From contig NC_135007.1 in assembly GCF_051020985.1 (NCBI RefSeq), forward strand, positions 1,671,001 to 1,735,000: a stretch of 64,000 bases of DNA, read 5' to 3'. The stretch comes from Nomia melanderi. Its lineage: Eukaryota > Arthropoda > Insecta > Hymenoptera > Halictidae. Position 1 is the stretch's first letter. Each line of letters begins with the position of its first letter. The translations under genes and the position numbers were made by a program. Below are positions 1 to 13,110 of the stretch, in pieces. The notes below the pieces were generated by a model. The model was not told the DNA's origin. It saw nothing but the letters and a program-made list of their open reading frames with translations, and made no database searches.

Positions 1-973
1 ATGGAATAATGAATGGAAAATAAATCAGTTGATTCGTATTTTAAACGCGAAATATGTGAAGCGTAAAATAACTAGAACGTTTTACAATTCAGTTTATTTA
101 AAACAAAATAATTAACAAACCAAGAAATGCTTGTATCGAATGAAAATCATTATTTTAAGGTTATTCTCGGCCGTTTACTCCGCTTGCATTACAGTTACTT
201 AATGCAACTGCAGTTTAAAATAGCAATTTATTGATTGAATGTTACCAGAAATACATATATGAACTTCTACAGTTATGGCCTGCTAAAGTAATTACTATAA
301 GTGTTTGAGAACTCGAAAATATCAGAAATTCAAAGATAGAAACGAGTCGGATCATATCTCCAAAATGTTCGGATTATCCGAATCGGGTGTAAACAAAATT
401 AGGAACTATTATTTGATTATTATTTTTACTCTAGATTCTACCCTTTATAGCTTTGAAAATCTCGGGAATCCGGAACATTCTCGAGAACCTGAAATATTCG
501 AGAACTAAAATTCTAAACGAATTTATAATTCTATTCATATTCCCTTTTTATTTTAATGAACTCCTCCCCCCTCCATTCAGTCTTCACTTACGTTTTCTCA
601 ATTGACAATTTATGCAAAATCATCCAGTTCAAAGTTCCACTGTACTTTGGTGAAATCACGATAACAATTCTCAAGACATTCAATTGAAAATGAATAAGTA
701 GGTAGAACAGCCCGCGTTTCGCGCGTCAAGTCATCCTGCAATGGAAGCTCTTTATCAAACCCGGCCAAGCTTGAAAAAATGAATATTTGCAATTATAATT
801 AAGTTTCAAGACTGTTGAAATCATTTCTGTCAAAGGTGTAACTGTGAGCATTGTCGTGGTTTCACAGGAGAAAGAAAGCATGAAATACGAGTCTTCCGAA
901 TTCAAGCGTTCTAACAATCCGAGGCTGCCAGTCATCTCGCTCATTCTCTTTTATTTCTCTCCCGCGTAACATG
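1..973. other. Unassigned A+T-rich DNA
   Basis: No coding exon, RNA gene or repeat could be recognised here. The short ORFs lack any familiar motif and look like chance open frames. The stretch ends at the TA that flanks the first DNA transposon. Confidence 0.5.
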
Positions 974-2507
974 TAGGGCAGACCGAGGCGAAACGGATCA
1001 CAGAGCCAATCGGATAAAAATAAGAATATTGGCCATATTTGTTTCCTCGTTACAGATATGAACATGCTGACCATCCATATTTCTTCATACACCTCCCCTA
1101 CACTTAATCCAATACATTTTCAATTACTTCAAACTGTTTTTCACCAATACGTAGTAAAATCGAAGTGAACGTGCGCGTACGTAACGAATTCGTGGTTAGT
1201 CTAAAGTACGTAGTCGGAATTTCACATTTAAAATGGAAAACTAAGCTTAGAAATTCAAATGTTTATTACTATTAGTCTTTAAGGTGTCTAAATTCAGTAT
1301 TTAATGTACTTTAAATAATTACATCGTATTTCGTTCATTTATCGTATTCACATTGAAATCTTTAGAATCGGGGCTATTCGGATCAAATCGTGCGGGGTGA
1401 ATCGGATCTCTATTTTCCCTTATTTTCTTATGTCTATAATTATATATACCGTGATTATTTGTATATAGACATACAAAAAACACAAATCAGGGCTACTCTT
1501 CTGGTGAAGATAGAGGGCTGAAAATTAGCGTGCAATGTTTTTTATGGGTAAGCTATCAAAGGAAACTTTCTCGAGAAAAATCAGTGTAAGGGTACTTTTG
1601 ATCCTCTTATCCTGCTGTACCCTTTATTGCATACTTTGCACAACCCTACAAAGATACCTTACTTGTCGAATTAATAAAAAAAATCAATTTTATATTTAAC
1701 GTCACCTGTCAATAAAATGATACTTGTATATAGAAAAACAACAAAAAAAGGTAAAGACTAGGCCAAAGAAAGACACTATTAAAAGAAGGATGAAAACTAA
1801 TAAGGACGGATGAATTAATAACATAAATACAGGATCTTTCGGAAAATAATAAGTTCACTGCAATTTTCACGAATAGCCGTGTCACGAAAATTGTGCTAAT
1901 AGATGCACCGTTTGCCTCTTCCCAAATGGAACCCGCTCTGTTCGTTATGCAGGTTGGCGGCAATGGCTCAGTTTCGACACGCGCGTCTTACTGGCCGAAC
2001 TGCATGACGAAGAAAACAAACGGAATAGATTGCGATGAAGTGAAACGTACATCACATTGAGAAGGGACATGAGAGATTTCCTTAATCGATTTTTAATGCG
2101 TTAAAGTAATTGCAATTATTTTCTCCAGTATAATTATATTAAACGAAATTATTAAATATATTTTATGCATGTAAAGATATCTTTTTACTTCAAGAACAGA
2201 TAAATTGGCATCCTTGGAAATTATTATAATTTCCGAAGAAGCAATTTCTAGAAAGCAATCTTGCTTGTATATCATCGAACGTTTTTTCCATTCGTCCTGG
2301 CATTTGGAGCGAATCAAATACTCCTCATTTTTCAGTTTCGTGCTTATAAAATGAAAATTTTTTAGTTTTTAATTATTTTTTTTTAGTGATATTGCAGCTA
2401 AATGTATTTTACTAAGAAATTCATGAAAAAAATGCTGATTCTACGTTTTTACTATTAATTTTTCACTGTTAAATCTGAATTGACCCGATTCGCCTCGGTC
2501 AACCCTA
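974..2507 (+). mobile_element. Non-autonomous TA-flanked DNA transposon, copy 1
   Basis: The element starts after TA (974-975) with GGGCAGACCGAGGCGAAACG and ends before TA (2506-2507) with the inverted form of GGGTTGACCGAGGCGAATCG, giving terminal inverted repeats of about 25 bp. A second copy lies inverted at 5829-6809, and several internal blocks match between the two: around 1285, 1375-1475, 1640-1810, 1870-1915 and 2340-2505. TA duplication points to the Tc1/mariner/pogo group, but no transposase is readable, so the superfamily is inferred from the target site alone. Relative to copy 2 it carries extra DNA at about 1490-1630 and 1920-2330. Confidence 0.75.
1495..1632 (+). mobile_element. 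Fragment of the 23.7-25.7 kb foldback family, nested in copy 1
   Basis: About 130 bp around TTTCTCGAGAAAAATCAGTG matches the outer arms of the foldback element at 23733-25675: left arm inverted near 23750-23850, right arm direct near 25580-25670. It is absent from the corresponding place in copy 2 (about 6430-6490), so it is probably a later insertion or a replaced segment. Confidence 0.6.
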
Positions 2508-5500
2508 TATGAAAAATACGTGCGTATGTATTTCCGTCTTTTCTACTCTAGTTCTATCATTGTCGATTGTCTATGTTTGGCCATACTCCAGGAAGTCATC
2601 GTTCGAGTTATACCGTTACGTGTGTGATTTACACACGTCCTTCGTCATCCGTCCTGCCAACCTACATCTATGACACCTGGCCCTTTACGTGCCGATTCAT
2701 CACCCTAACGTTCTAGCAGGTAGTTCGTGACTGCGTCCTAACGGGCATTGATGGCTCGCAAACTGTTCTGCTTTCCAAATGAATTAACCAATGTGGATTC
2801 TACGTGCGCCATTCGTTTGTTTAATTTTGAGTAATTTCGTTGAAAAGCTGAGAAGAGACAATTTCCACTGTTCAACTCGATCATATTAAAACTTACAAGG
2901 GAAGGATCATAACCAAAGTTGTTCCCCTTAGATTTCAATAATTTTCTGTAAGATAATAGTAGTGAGTGTATGTGATCCGTGAGGATTCGAATTCAAGAAA
3001 ATCGCGTTACTATCCAACAATCTACCTCAAATCTCCCTTGCAATTTTGAACATTTCAGATTATAATTATGATATATATAGTCAACGTACGAACTTCAAAT
3101 GCCTATACCATATTGAGAATGGAAAGATGTCTGACATTAGCACTTGTACTATCACTAATACTCCCATTTGTTATTGGCGTGTATTAACATTTTTTTATAG
3201 AAAACATATTTCACCAGCAATTGAATTAGTATGATATGAGAAAATATGTAGTAAAGGTACGAGACGTTTTGCCAATGGACACTACTCAATACCCGCCGAG
3301 AAAAACGGTACCCCATCTATTTACATGATTATCAGATGGGATGGCGTAATGTAGCATATTGTTGAATAGTCACCATTGGATAATTTCAAGAACCCTTATT
3401 ATATTGTAAATAAAAAGATCAGTTTCGTTGAAAAAATTTAACGTGACTTTGAAATCTTCACCATCACTACACCCACACAAATATCATTTGTATATATAAT
3501 AAGTTTTAAGTTTATTAATAAAATGTAATATTTAATAAATAAATAAAATTAATTAAATCTATTAATAACATTTAAGAATAAAATTTTATATATATAATGT
3601 ATCTTTTCATATTAAATAATGCCCATATACATAAACATTTTTCCATAGCTTTAATATCTTGCGAGATATTCAACCTTTCGCGTAAGGTGTTCGTGTTTAA
3701 ACATAACACCCTGCATATCGAAAACCTGTGGCCAGTACTTTGGCAACTTGCAATAAAGATTCTTGCTTTACCTTTTGCACCGCGATACTCGACTAAGGTC
3801 GAACGTTCTTGTATACCTATTTACTACAAGAATGAGCATTATTTCATGTTCCGTTAAAATTTGTTCTCTTTCTCTGCTAAACTCGAGAATGTTTTTAGAC
3901 ACATCTGGTGGATAGTTTAGCACTTGAAATTTTGGTATGGTTTCAAATATTTTATTTCATCAATTACAAATCTTTAATAATAAGGTAGACAAAATGTCTA
4001 CGAAATAAAGAAGTTAAGAGATCAGTATTTATGTAGTAAGTAACATCTTTCATTTATTTTTCGATGGCTAACACGTCTTTTATTGTATGATACGATTTTT
4101 TCTGCACAGAGTTATCAGAATGGAAAATATTAATAATTTTCTATATAACCTACAAATACTCTTGTGAGCCGTTGTGAGTATTTACTTTTACAAAGTACAC
4201 ACTGCGAAAAGTCACGAACTGCACTCATACTGGATTATCGTAGTTCAGGAAGGTTGTAGATAACTTTGTAACGAAGGAACATCATTTTTATGTATTATTT
4301 TCGCATGTCTTATATTTCTATGATATATAGAAATTAATTCGACGCACTTAAATAGAAGTGAATACATGATCCTAATATGATGAAACATTTAAAGTTTAAA
4401 CGGATTTGAAGTTGATTACATGTAAATTTTTCTTCAAATTTTAATGATGACAAAGAACATTCATTTAAGTTTCTATTGTTATCAGCACAATTTGTTACTA
4501 AAACTCTGTGTTACTAAGGATTATTATTAATGTAATTATTCATGTTTTTCTTAACAGATCTGGTTTTACTAAAAATGAAAAATTTTTGTTTTAACTAATG
4601 TTGTGATTGATTTTTTCAAAATAAATCCCTATCTGTTCAATCCTATAATTATTTCTTCAAAATTTAAACATAATCAATAATGTTTGAATACTATTCGATC
4701 TTTGGAAGACTGTCATCTGTATTATAATATTCTTCAAAACATTTTGAATGATCACAATGTTCAATGAATGGTTCGTTTAAAAAATATTATGACGAAAAAT
4801 AGAAATCGATTGCTTTATTCCGCAGCCAACGGTCTACTAATTGAATAACTTTATGTGACTGTTTCACTATGCATTATCATACCACTGTTTAAACTGCAAA
4901 TGTTGTGGCTGACAATTCTTTATGTGTACTCAACCATTGTTTTTATAGGCCATAAAGGATTGAAAAGTTTGAACCTGTTAAGAACACTGTTCCATATATG
5001 TAGACATTGAAACTTGGGGAACTGTCCTATATAACCTCACTGTACTATCGTTAATTTCCCTACTCTACCTCCATTGCTTTCCATACTCTGTTTCCAACAT
5101 ACCTCATATAAACTGAATAGGATACCAGTAAGGGCCACCACTCGTGGGACACGCCGCTGCGAGGTAAGAGAAACGCCTCTCAACATAGTGGTCACATAAC
5201 TAATATTAAACTTGTGTGTGCCTGGTTTAATAGTTGCGTATTGGAATTCAGGACACCAGCTAAGAGACGATACGCATTTTCTATATGAGTTTATTGCACA
5301 TGTCATGAAGCATAAACTAATAACGTGATAAATATGACTAGTATTCTTTCCGATTCCAATCTTTCAAACAATGGATAACTACATTTTCTTAAAGGAAAGA
5401 TTATCGTTTTTCTTTGCACTTCTCCGTGAAGATAAGTGTACGTGTTCAAGATTGGAATAAGTTCAAAAGCAAGAGTTCATTTAGTACTAACACATTATTC

Positions 5501-5828
5501 CTTGTAATAGAAATGGTATTGTTTGAGTATTTGATATTTGTAAAGTTTCTATTATTATACGTGTCTATACATTTATATATAATATGAATTGCGTGCCAAA
5601 ATAGTAACATACTAATATAGATCTTCTATTTCGACCATCAACTTTTGCAAAAGTTATTGTAATTTTATAGTTTATTAGTAAATAATGTTATTCGTGTCTT
5701 TTTATATATATAAAGGTTACAGCGTTTATAAACTATGAAAGCATTTATTATGTTTATATAAAAGTGATCGAACAGTACTTTTAAATGTCACTATTACTTG
5801 GAGAAATGCTTTTCGATAAAATACAGTG
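2508..5828. other. Unassigned spacer between two transposon copies
   Basis: No gene or transposon was recognised. A slightly GC-richer patch lies at about 2575-2760 and a second at about 5040-5290; neither shows a convincing frame or splice-bounded exon. A strongly A+T-rich run is listed separately at 3488-3600. Confidence 0.45.
3488..3600. repeat. Low-complexity A+T-rich tract
   Basis: The segment is almost pure A and T, with repeated TTTAATAAATAAATAAA-like words and a terminal TATATATA run. It is simple low-complexity DNA with no coding potential. Confidence 0.7.
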
Positions 5829-6809
5829 GGGTAGACCAAGGCGAATCGGATTAGTTCAGATTTAACAGCGTTAAACTAATAGTTAGAATTTAGAATCAAC
5901 ATATTTTTTCACATATTTCTTATTAATAGACACTCAACTTCAATATGAGCAAAAAAATTTTTGAAAAACTAATAGTTATTTTGACAACCCCCCAGAGTTT
6001 GAGACAAATCTGATTTTCTCATTTTTCAGTTTTTTGCTCATGAAACAAAGATTTTTCAGTTGAAATCTTTTTTTACTGGTATTGGAGCTGAATGTGTATT
6101 AATAACAAATTTATAAAAAAAATTCATTCTAAGTTTTAACTATTAGGTTTTCGTTAATCCTAATATATGTCTAATACTGACATATTTGTCGCAAATATAC
6201 TATCTTAACACTACATCTATTAGCACAGTTTTCGTAGCACGACTCTTCGCAAAGATTGCGTCCTTATTAGTTTTCATCCTTCTTTTAATAGTGTCCTTTT
6301 TCGGCCTAGTTTTTACTTCTTTCGTTGTTTCTCAAGAAGTATCATTTTACTGACAGGTGATGTCAAATGTAAAATTGGTTTGTTGATTTATTCGACAAGT
6401 GAGTCTTCTTTGTAGAGTTGTACAAGGTATGTGATAAATTTCCGGAGCTTTGCGTGTGGTCATTTCGTTGGAGTTAACTCTTATTATAATATTATGTCCT
6501 TTATTTGTCTGGACTTCGTGGTTCCTGATTTGTCTTTTTCTATACGTCTACATGTATATACAAATAATCATGATATCTATTATCATAGACATAAAAAAAT
6601 GAGGGAAAACAGAGATCCGACTCAGTTCGCACAATTTGATCCGAATAGCCCCATTTCTAAAGATTTAAAAGTGAGGTAGATAAATAAACAGAATATAATA
6701 TAATAATCTAAGGTACATTAAATACTGAATGTAAACACCTTAAGAAACGCGGCCAATATTCTTATTTTTATCCGATTCGCTCCGTGATACTATTCACCTC
6801 AATCTACTC
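5829..6809 (-). mobile_element. Non-autonomous TA-flanked DNA transposon, copy 2 (inverted)
   Basis: This is the inverted relative of 974-2507. Its left end GGGTAGACCAAGGCGAATCG matches the right end of copy 1. Its right end reads as the inverted form of TAGAGTAGATTGAGGTGAAT, a diverged version of the left end of copy 1. Internal blocks such as 6230-6430 and 6546-6660 match 1640-1810 and 1375-1475 on the opposite strand. The left flanking dinucleotide is TG rather than TA, so that target-site copy has probably mutated. Confidence 0.7.
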
Positions 6810-8178
6810 TATATGCATCAGTATGTATGTATTACGTTTTCATGCGACTATACGTTAAAAATTTTTTAATTTTTGAAATAATCCGTATATGTTTACTACA
6901 TTGTCATAACACGCAGAAAGGTTTCCGTAAAAATGGTTGGATTCTGTCTTGATCGGAGAATGACACATGGCGAGATGTTTGTGTAAAAGAAACACGTTAT
7001 TGTAGCTACACAGATTTTAAGGACTTTCATACAAAGTTCGGTTTCGCGACGTTGCTCGTTTGTAGAGTTTTGTCTGTCGAGAGGTCTCGTAGCGTTGTAT
7101 TCGGTTCTCGTAGCGTCATATTTTATGTGAACTTGGGTTTTTTAGGATTGGTCAGTTGCATTTTTGTGTGGAGGAAGGTTGTGTTTTATCATTAGCCGCG
7201 GGTGTGTCTATTTTGTGTCTTAGAGTGAGAAATTGTTACAAGTCTAGGTTCTTTTCGTCATCGTCGTGATTTATAACTATTTATTTGGTCTTTACGATTA
7301 CAGGTTTTTACGGTTGCAGCTTATCACTGCGTCACACGTGGCATCCAAATGTTTTATGATGACCATCACAAAAATTAGCAAGATTTCGCTGTCGATTAGT
7401 TTATGATTCATTATGAACGTAAAGTTAATAGTTAAGATTAAAGACGTCTAAATAAGTTCTCAATATCTTTATTTTCTTCAAAATCGTTTGATATCTTTTG
7501 TATTTCCTCGCCGGTGTTGATAAATCATATCGGTGTGGGCTTACCTTCAAGATACTGGTGTGATATCGTGTTTTTCCCAATTGGTCATTTAAACCGTGTA
7601 CAAGAGTTATACGTGACTCCATTTGCTTAGTTCTTTCATTTGTTGGTAAGAACCGTTTAGTTTGGGTGACACCATTATTGTACAATTTGAATCTTTATCA
7701 GCTTCCGAGAATTGACTTGTATCAAAATGATACGTTCTGGGTGTACGATAAAAAGAAAAGGCCGGCGTTACTTGTCTTATAATTCAAAGTAGGCTCCAAT
7801 AGTTTTCCGTAGAGGTGTGGTTCTCGTGGTCCCTTCGTTCCGGATGTCCGTGGATATCTGTAAGAAGTTCTACCTCGGCACAGTTCTACCTAAAGAACCT
7901 AACAAAAGGTGGTTCATCCTTGCATATTTATATTCTATCTAAAAAGTTGAATTAGAAATTGTAAACAAATACATGATTTCTAATTGTTGTTTGGCAAGAC
8001 TGCAGATACTGTTCTTGTCATAACTAGCTAAAAATTGTGTGTCTTTGTTATAGCCTCTGAATCAAACCGTTAGATAAATTATAGCATAATAATAAATAAT
8101 AATGCACTGCAATCGATAAAAACCACAAAGCACCATTCGCTCGAGCTCGGTTTGTGCTTATCGCGTTAAGATATGGAC
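6810..8178. other. Unassigned, slightly GC-richer stretch
   Basis: The part from about 7020 to 7930 has more G+T-rich words than its surroundings. A frame on the plus strand stays open for about 70 codons ending near 7783, but without a start codon or any motif I know. It may be an old retroelement or a transcribed non-coding region. No support for a gene. Confidence 0.35.
8048..8105 (+). repeat. Short dispersed repeat, copy 1
   Basis: About 50 bp (TAGATAAATTATAGCATAAT and the preceding CTGAATCAAACCGT) recurs nearly intact at 13061-13110. It is too short to classify and may be the tail of an unrecognised transposon. Confidence 0.55.
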
Positions 8179-8428
8179 TTAATCAATTAACTGCATTCGA
8201 CGAGTATACGCGTAACCTTAAAATCAAAATGATACTAATTCTTTTAATGATAAATTATTTATTTTTTCAGGTAAACATGTAATTCTTCTTCGTTTTGCTT
8301 TAGCTTTTCGTTAGAATATATTATAGGTATATTTGACCAGCGTTAGACAAGTATACATTTCATTATTTAATTTCATTGCAAGCATCATCAGAGATTTCTG
8401 AAATTAAATTCTACAGTCAACAGGTTAA
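8179..8428 (+). mobile_element. TTAA MITE, family A copy 1 (piggyBac-type)
   Basis: A 250-bp segment bounded by TTAA on both sides. Its start (TTAATCAATTAACTG) and end (ACAGTCAACAGGTTAA) form a short imperfect terminal inverted repeat. The whole segment aligns with 35300-35547 (same strand) and 49824-50034 (opposite strand), sharing words such as GACGAGTATA, AATGATACTAA and ATGTAATTCT. TTAA target sites are the hallmark of the piggyBac superfamily; the assignment is otherwise inferred. Confidence 0.8.
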
Positions 8429-10059
8429 TCGCTTTGTCTTCTGAAATTTCAATATCATTCTGTGGTCAAAAATAATTTTGTCATTCTGTAATGTTAAAAC
8501 AATTATTAAGAAACATTATTTTAGACATAAAAAGTTAAGCACCAATCAATTGCTTTAACACTAAAATCTCAAGGAATTCAAAAAGTGGTCTTAATTGATT
8601 CAGCCGGTGAATGGCTCATGTGGTAATCTATACAGAGATATTTATTCTTTTATTTTACCTGTGAATACAATAGCTTCTTATTGAATTTGTAGGTAATTTT
8701 GTTAAACGATAAAGTGACACAAGGAAGGCGCTGGCTGTACGTAATATCTTATTACATGCATCTTATATTGTACGAATTTTTTCTAAGTTTGCGGTTTGAT
8801 TCTCTTAAATGTTCGAATATTATCTTCTATTGTTTACTACACTGATGAATTCGTCTCAATACTTGCTTTCGTATGATACAAAAAAAATATGGAGCATTCC
8901 ATTAAAAAAACCAACGGTTTTTCTTTCTCGAAGAATGGGGTAAATGTAAAAAGCTGGTAAACGGTATTATGTTGACCACGAAAAACTGTACAATTTCTTT
9001 CTGTTTCATTTCAATCTTGTACTTACCATTTTCAAGAAAAATGTTGGCTAATAATAGAATGAGCACCCTATACAGATCCGAATAGAATTATGTGTATATA
9101 TTTATTTATTATTTACTATTTTGTATCACCTTTCATCAACCGTATTTAGTATTTTTTTATTATTTCTTTTAAAAATGGCATGATACAAAATTTGCAAACT
9201 CTATATACATATATCATTATTGTAAAAGGATATATTTCTATCACATTTACACACCTAACTTTATTATCCAGAAGTTAGTTCGAAAATATTAATTGTTCGT
9301 TCATATGAAGCTTTAGTTATTTAGCTTCATTGGTACTGAAAAAAACTAATGATAAGTATTTTAAGATTTGAATTGTAAAGAATCTTTTGCCTATGGTGTC
9401 TATTTGCTTCGTTTTGTATTCTGTTCTCTTTGGATACTACTATTCTGTCAATTTTTGAGATAATTTATTTTCAAGAGGATATTAATTTCATGTTTCTCAT
9501 GCAGAGGTTCCATTATTATATTAACTTGTCAATCTATCAATCGGTATTTTCAAACTGTGTAATCTGACGTATTCCATCACGGAAAAACCATAAAATACAG
9601 ACAAAGGAGGAATAAAGTGAACGAACTGATTGTGAGCAATTTTTCATGGTAGTTGAAATATAAACTCGTAAATCCATTGTATACGGTTGAATATGTACAG
9701 GTTTCTGGCTTAAGAGATATTAATAAAAAACTATCTCTTATCCATTTAAACTTTCTTTGTCCTCCAATCTCTGTAACGATAGGAAAAGTGTTAATTAAAA
9801 ATATTCATGAAATTCAATTCAAAATCAAATTACGTTTCACTGCATTTTTGTAATGTATTTCCACTAATTAGGAAAAACGGTACATGTTTTTAAATACATA
9901 CATCAAGATATGTTATTTAGTGAATATGAGTTGAATTATACAAGATTGACTGAAATTAATGCAATAAATTGTGCGTACAGAAATAAATGTTTATAATTTA
10001 AACATATTCTGCGCAGGTAATTAATGACTGAAATGTTGTCTCTTTCAATGGATATAAAT
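8429..10059. other. Unassigned A+T-rich DNA
   Basis: I see no gene, RNA or repeat I can defend here; only short chance ORFs in A+T-rich sequence. Confidence 0.5.
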
Positions 10060-10490
10060 GTGCAGTGCAGCTCCCACGTTCACAGTGGTGACCGCAGGTT
10101 TAACCCTTTGCGATCGGTGCCGCCACAGTGTCGACATTTGTTTTCGAAACCGGCGTCGCCAATATGGCGGCATAGTCTTTTTTCTGAGCACAGTGTTATT
10201 TTATGATTGTAAGGTATTGTATTTATTATACATTACAGAATTTATATTCAACAAAACACATTAACTTCAATAAATTCTTAATATCCATATATTTATTATA
10301 AACCACCTATAGAAAAATAATTTTGAAAATATACATATTTGCTTCGACTAATTGGTACTGTCACCAGAAAAATTTGCCGATCGTAAAGGGTTAAAAGTGC
10401 ACAAGAGCAAGGGGAGACGTCCGCTCGCAGCGCTCGGCCCGGTATTCATGGTGGCTTAATTTCGGCATGACCTTGTTATTGACCAAGTAA
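10060..10490 (+). repeat. Dispersed repeat split by a TTAA MITE
   Basis: The flanks of the MITE at 10100-10394 (about 10060-10099 and 10395-10490) rejoin into a sequence related to 25418-25550, with the shared core AAGGGGAGACGTCC followed by GCTCG and a TTCGGCA..TCTTGTTATT-like tail. The family identity is unknown. The comparison supports insertion of the MITE at a pre-existing TTAA-like site. Confidence 0.65.
10100..10394. mobile_element. piggyBac-type MITE (TTAACCCTTTGCGATCGG family)
   Basis: A 295-bp element with TTAA at each end and near-perfect 18-bp terminal inverted repeats: TTAACCCTTTGCGATCGG on the left, and the inverse of TTAACCCTTTACGATCGG on the right. A CCC start directly after TTAA is typical of piggyBac termini. 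It has no coding capacity, so it would be mobilised in trans. Confidence 0.85.
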
Positions 10491-10900
10491 CGCAACAAAA
10501 TGCGATTGTCGTTCAGATAACTTAACTTTATTTAATAAAAAATTAGTTCTTGCGGCTTTTCCCTAGCATTTAAGGGATCTAGCTTAACCACTTTAATACG
10601 CAACAACAATGTAAATAATTTGCAAATACTGTTTATAGAAGAACTGATTTTTCCATTTTTCTTGATGACTTTCAATACATATTACTATGATTTTCAACCA
10701 ATATTGAAATACAATTGGCATTAATTCATTTTCGTTTTATTTCATAATGTCATCCCTTTTGAATTTTGTCATCCTTGCTTTATTTTTAAGCCTTACTAAA
10801 TAACATTAAATTGGTTCGGTATTCTTCACTGGGGTAAAATTCTTTCGGTCGACATTAAAACTTAATAAAGGAGTGGGGAAAACAGAGTTTGGAAAAACTG

Positions 10901-10973
10901 GGGCTGCAGTAACCTGTATGTAGATTTGGCGAGGCTGTTATTCTTGGACCCACCACTTTGGGTCCTGCAGCCC
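10901..10973. other. Nested inverted repeats (possible hairpin)
   Basis: GGGCTGCAG (10901-10909) pairs perfectly with CTGCAGCCC (10965-10973). Just inside the right arm, GGACCC (10946-10951) and GGGTCC (10960-10965) form a second small stem. It could be a transposon terminus or a structured transcript; no function can be assigned. Confidence 0.4.
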
Positions 10974-13060
10974 GTTATCTCGCATTATCGTTCAATACAC
11001 CGATAATGTAAAAAAAGATTGGTATTTAATTTTTTTGAGGATGATACACATATCTAAAATGTCTAAAAAAATTATAAATTAATAACTATACCCAAGCACA
11101 ATATTTGTAAAAATATGAATACCATAATACAAATAATTCGGCCGATAATGTGGAAAAATATAGGTTTTTATTTTTTTTAACTGTCTTCCCGCAATTCGAA
11201 AAATGTGAAAAGACAATAATTCCATGGAAATAACAGTCGTACTCTGATAATTTCAATGAAACATAGCATGTATAATGTTCTCGAATTTTTTGAAAATCGA
11301 TTTTACAGTCGAAAATTCTAAAGAAATTCAGAAAGTATAAACTCTGTATAGCATTCCACCCTCTAACTACCCTAATAACAGGGGCAGGAATGATACGTGT
11401 TAAGGTCGATCTGGTTTGGAGGCATTTTTATCCCTCCCTATTTGACTATGCTCTTTCTTTGCTCTCTTTTTACTATGTTTAGTTTGCCAGAAATTATGAA
11501 AAGATGGTACCATGAAACTTCCGGTGAAATGAAAGAGTGTAAGAGACCAAATTAGATAATACATAATTTAATAACCTGACATAAAAGATAAAATATTGTA
11601 CACCCATTATATGGAAATAAAACTGAAGAAACTGTTAGAATAGCTTAAAGAATTCGATTCTATTTATCTTGACGTACAATTTTGAATTATTGAGTTCGCG
11701 GATAACCCAGATTCTAAACGATCTAATTAGCAAAAAATATCAACACAATTAATCGAGGTCATACTATGTTTAATAACGAATTATTCCCAGTAATTTTTCT
11801 CACTTTTAACTTTGTGTAAATACGTTAAGCATTTATGGTCTAAAGTTATCTTTATTATCCTCAGTTTTTCACGGCAGAAGTTGCCTCAACGATATTTAAT
11901 AATAACTAAGAGAACAGTAAGGGAAGCAAATTAATTAACATTGTAACCTTTCATTAATTTTTAACTTATATAAAATAGTTTTCGAGGTGTATTCCAAAGA
12001 ATATGTTGCTCCGAAAAACATTAAGAAATTTATTTCTTAATTTTTTGAACCAAAAGAATTTTCATAAAGGTTTATACATGTTACTATTTATGTGTACATT
12101 CAATTTCTTTTCACGGTTTTCATATTTCCAAGAACACTGCGATTATTTACTTTAGTATACATACAGTTAATTTGTTTAAGCCTTAAATTTACTTACTCTG
12201 CAAATCCATTTCACTTTTTGCACTTGGCCTTTGTATTAAATTCTAGATGAACAAAAAATTAGTCTTTTATGCGAAAACACATGAAACTTATACAAATGAA
12301 ACCTGGTGTATGTGTATTCTTAGAATTTATGCCTGGGAGGCATAATTACTGCGTCATTTATAAACGAAATAAAAAAGTAACAAGAATAACTAATTATATC
12401 TTCTATAGGAACATTATGAATGTAATTATAAGTTGTAAAAAAATAAGTGAAAAATACTATTGATATTTAAACAGTAGCGTATTAAAAGTGATTAATTCCA
12501 TTTTTATATGAGATCATTTTAACGTTTCAAAAGTTACATAATAAAAATATTTTGTACTTTTGATGCCAAAAATTGAATTTTATGTCCGAAGTCAAGCATA
12601 ATATATATATCTTTTAATAATAATGTATACCTTTTATTAACAATCTTCCTATTACAGGGACGAAATCAATCTTCATAATTGAGGTTACTCCAGAGGAAAA
12701 TATAGTCGGTGAAATATTTCGAGAACTATTCAAGTCACATAAAAAATTTAAATTGCAAAAGTAATTTTAGTTTATTAAGTTTATAGAAAAACTTATTTTT
12801 GAAACGGTACATTTATATAAATTCATATTTTGTATGTAATATCTTTCTGTAAGGAACGGTTCATTTATACGAATTATATATGAAAATATCTTATCAATAG
12901 ATAAAATATGGATAAATTACAATTTTGATACAAAGAAAACTGTGGTATTCTTTATATTCTTATCTTCTTTATATTTTTCTTGAATAATTGATACCTGAAA
13001 CATATTTCGTATGTTCAATAATAACGGAAATATTCGACTATACACGAATTAAGCGATTAC

Positions 13061-13110
13061 AGCTTCCGAATCAAATCGTTGGATAAATTATAGCATAATA
13101 ATAAGCAATA
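13061..13110 (+). repeat. Short dispersed repeat, copy 2
   Basis: Matches 8048-8105 over about 50 bp. It is itself flanked by a diverged direct repeat (a TACACGAATT-containing block near 13038 and again near 13120), about 80 bp apart. Confidence 0.5.

Noticed and set aside
7560..7783. About 70 open codons on the plus strand without ATG
   Set aside because: No start, no motif and no repeat support; within chance for this composition.
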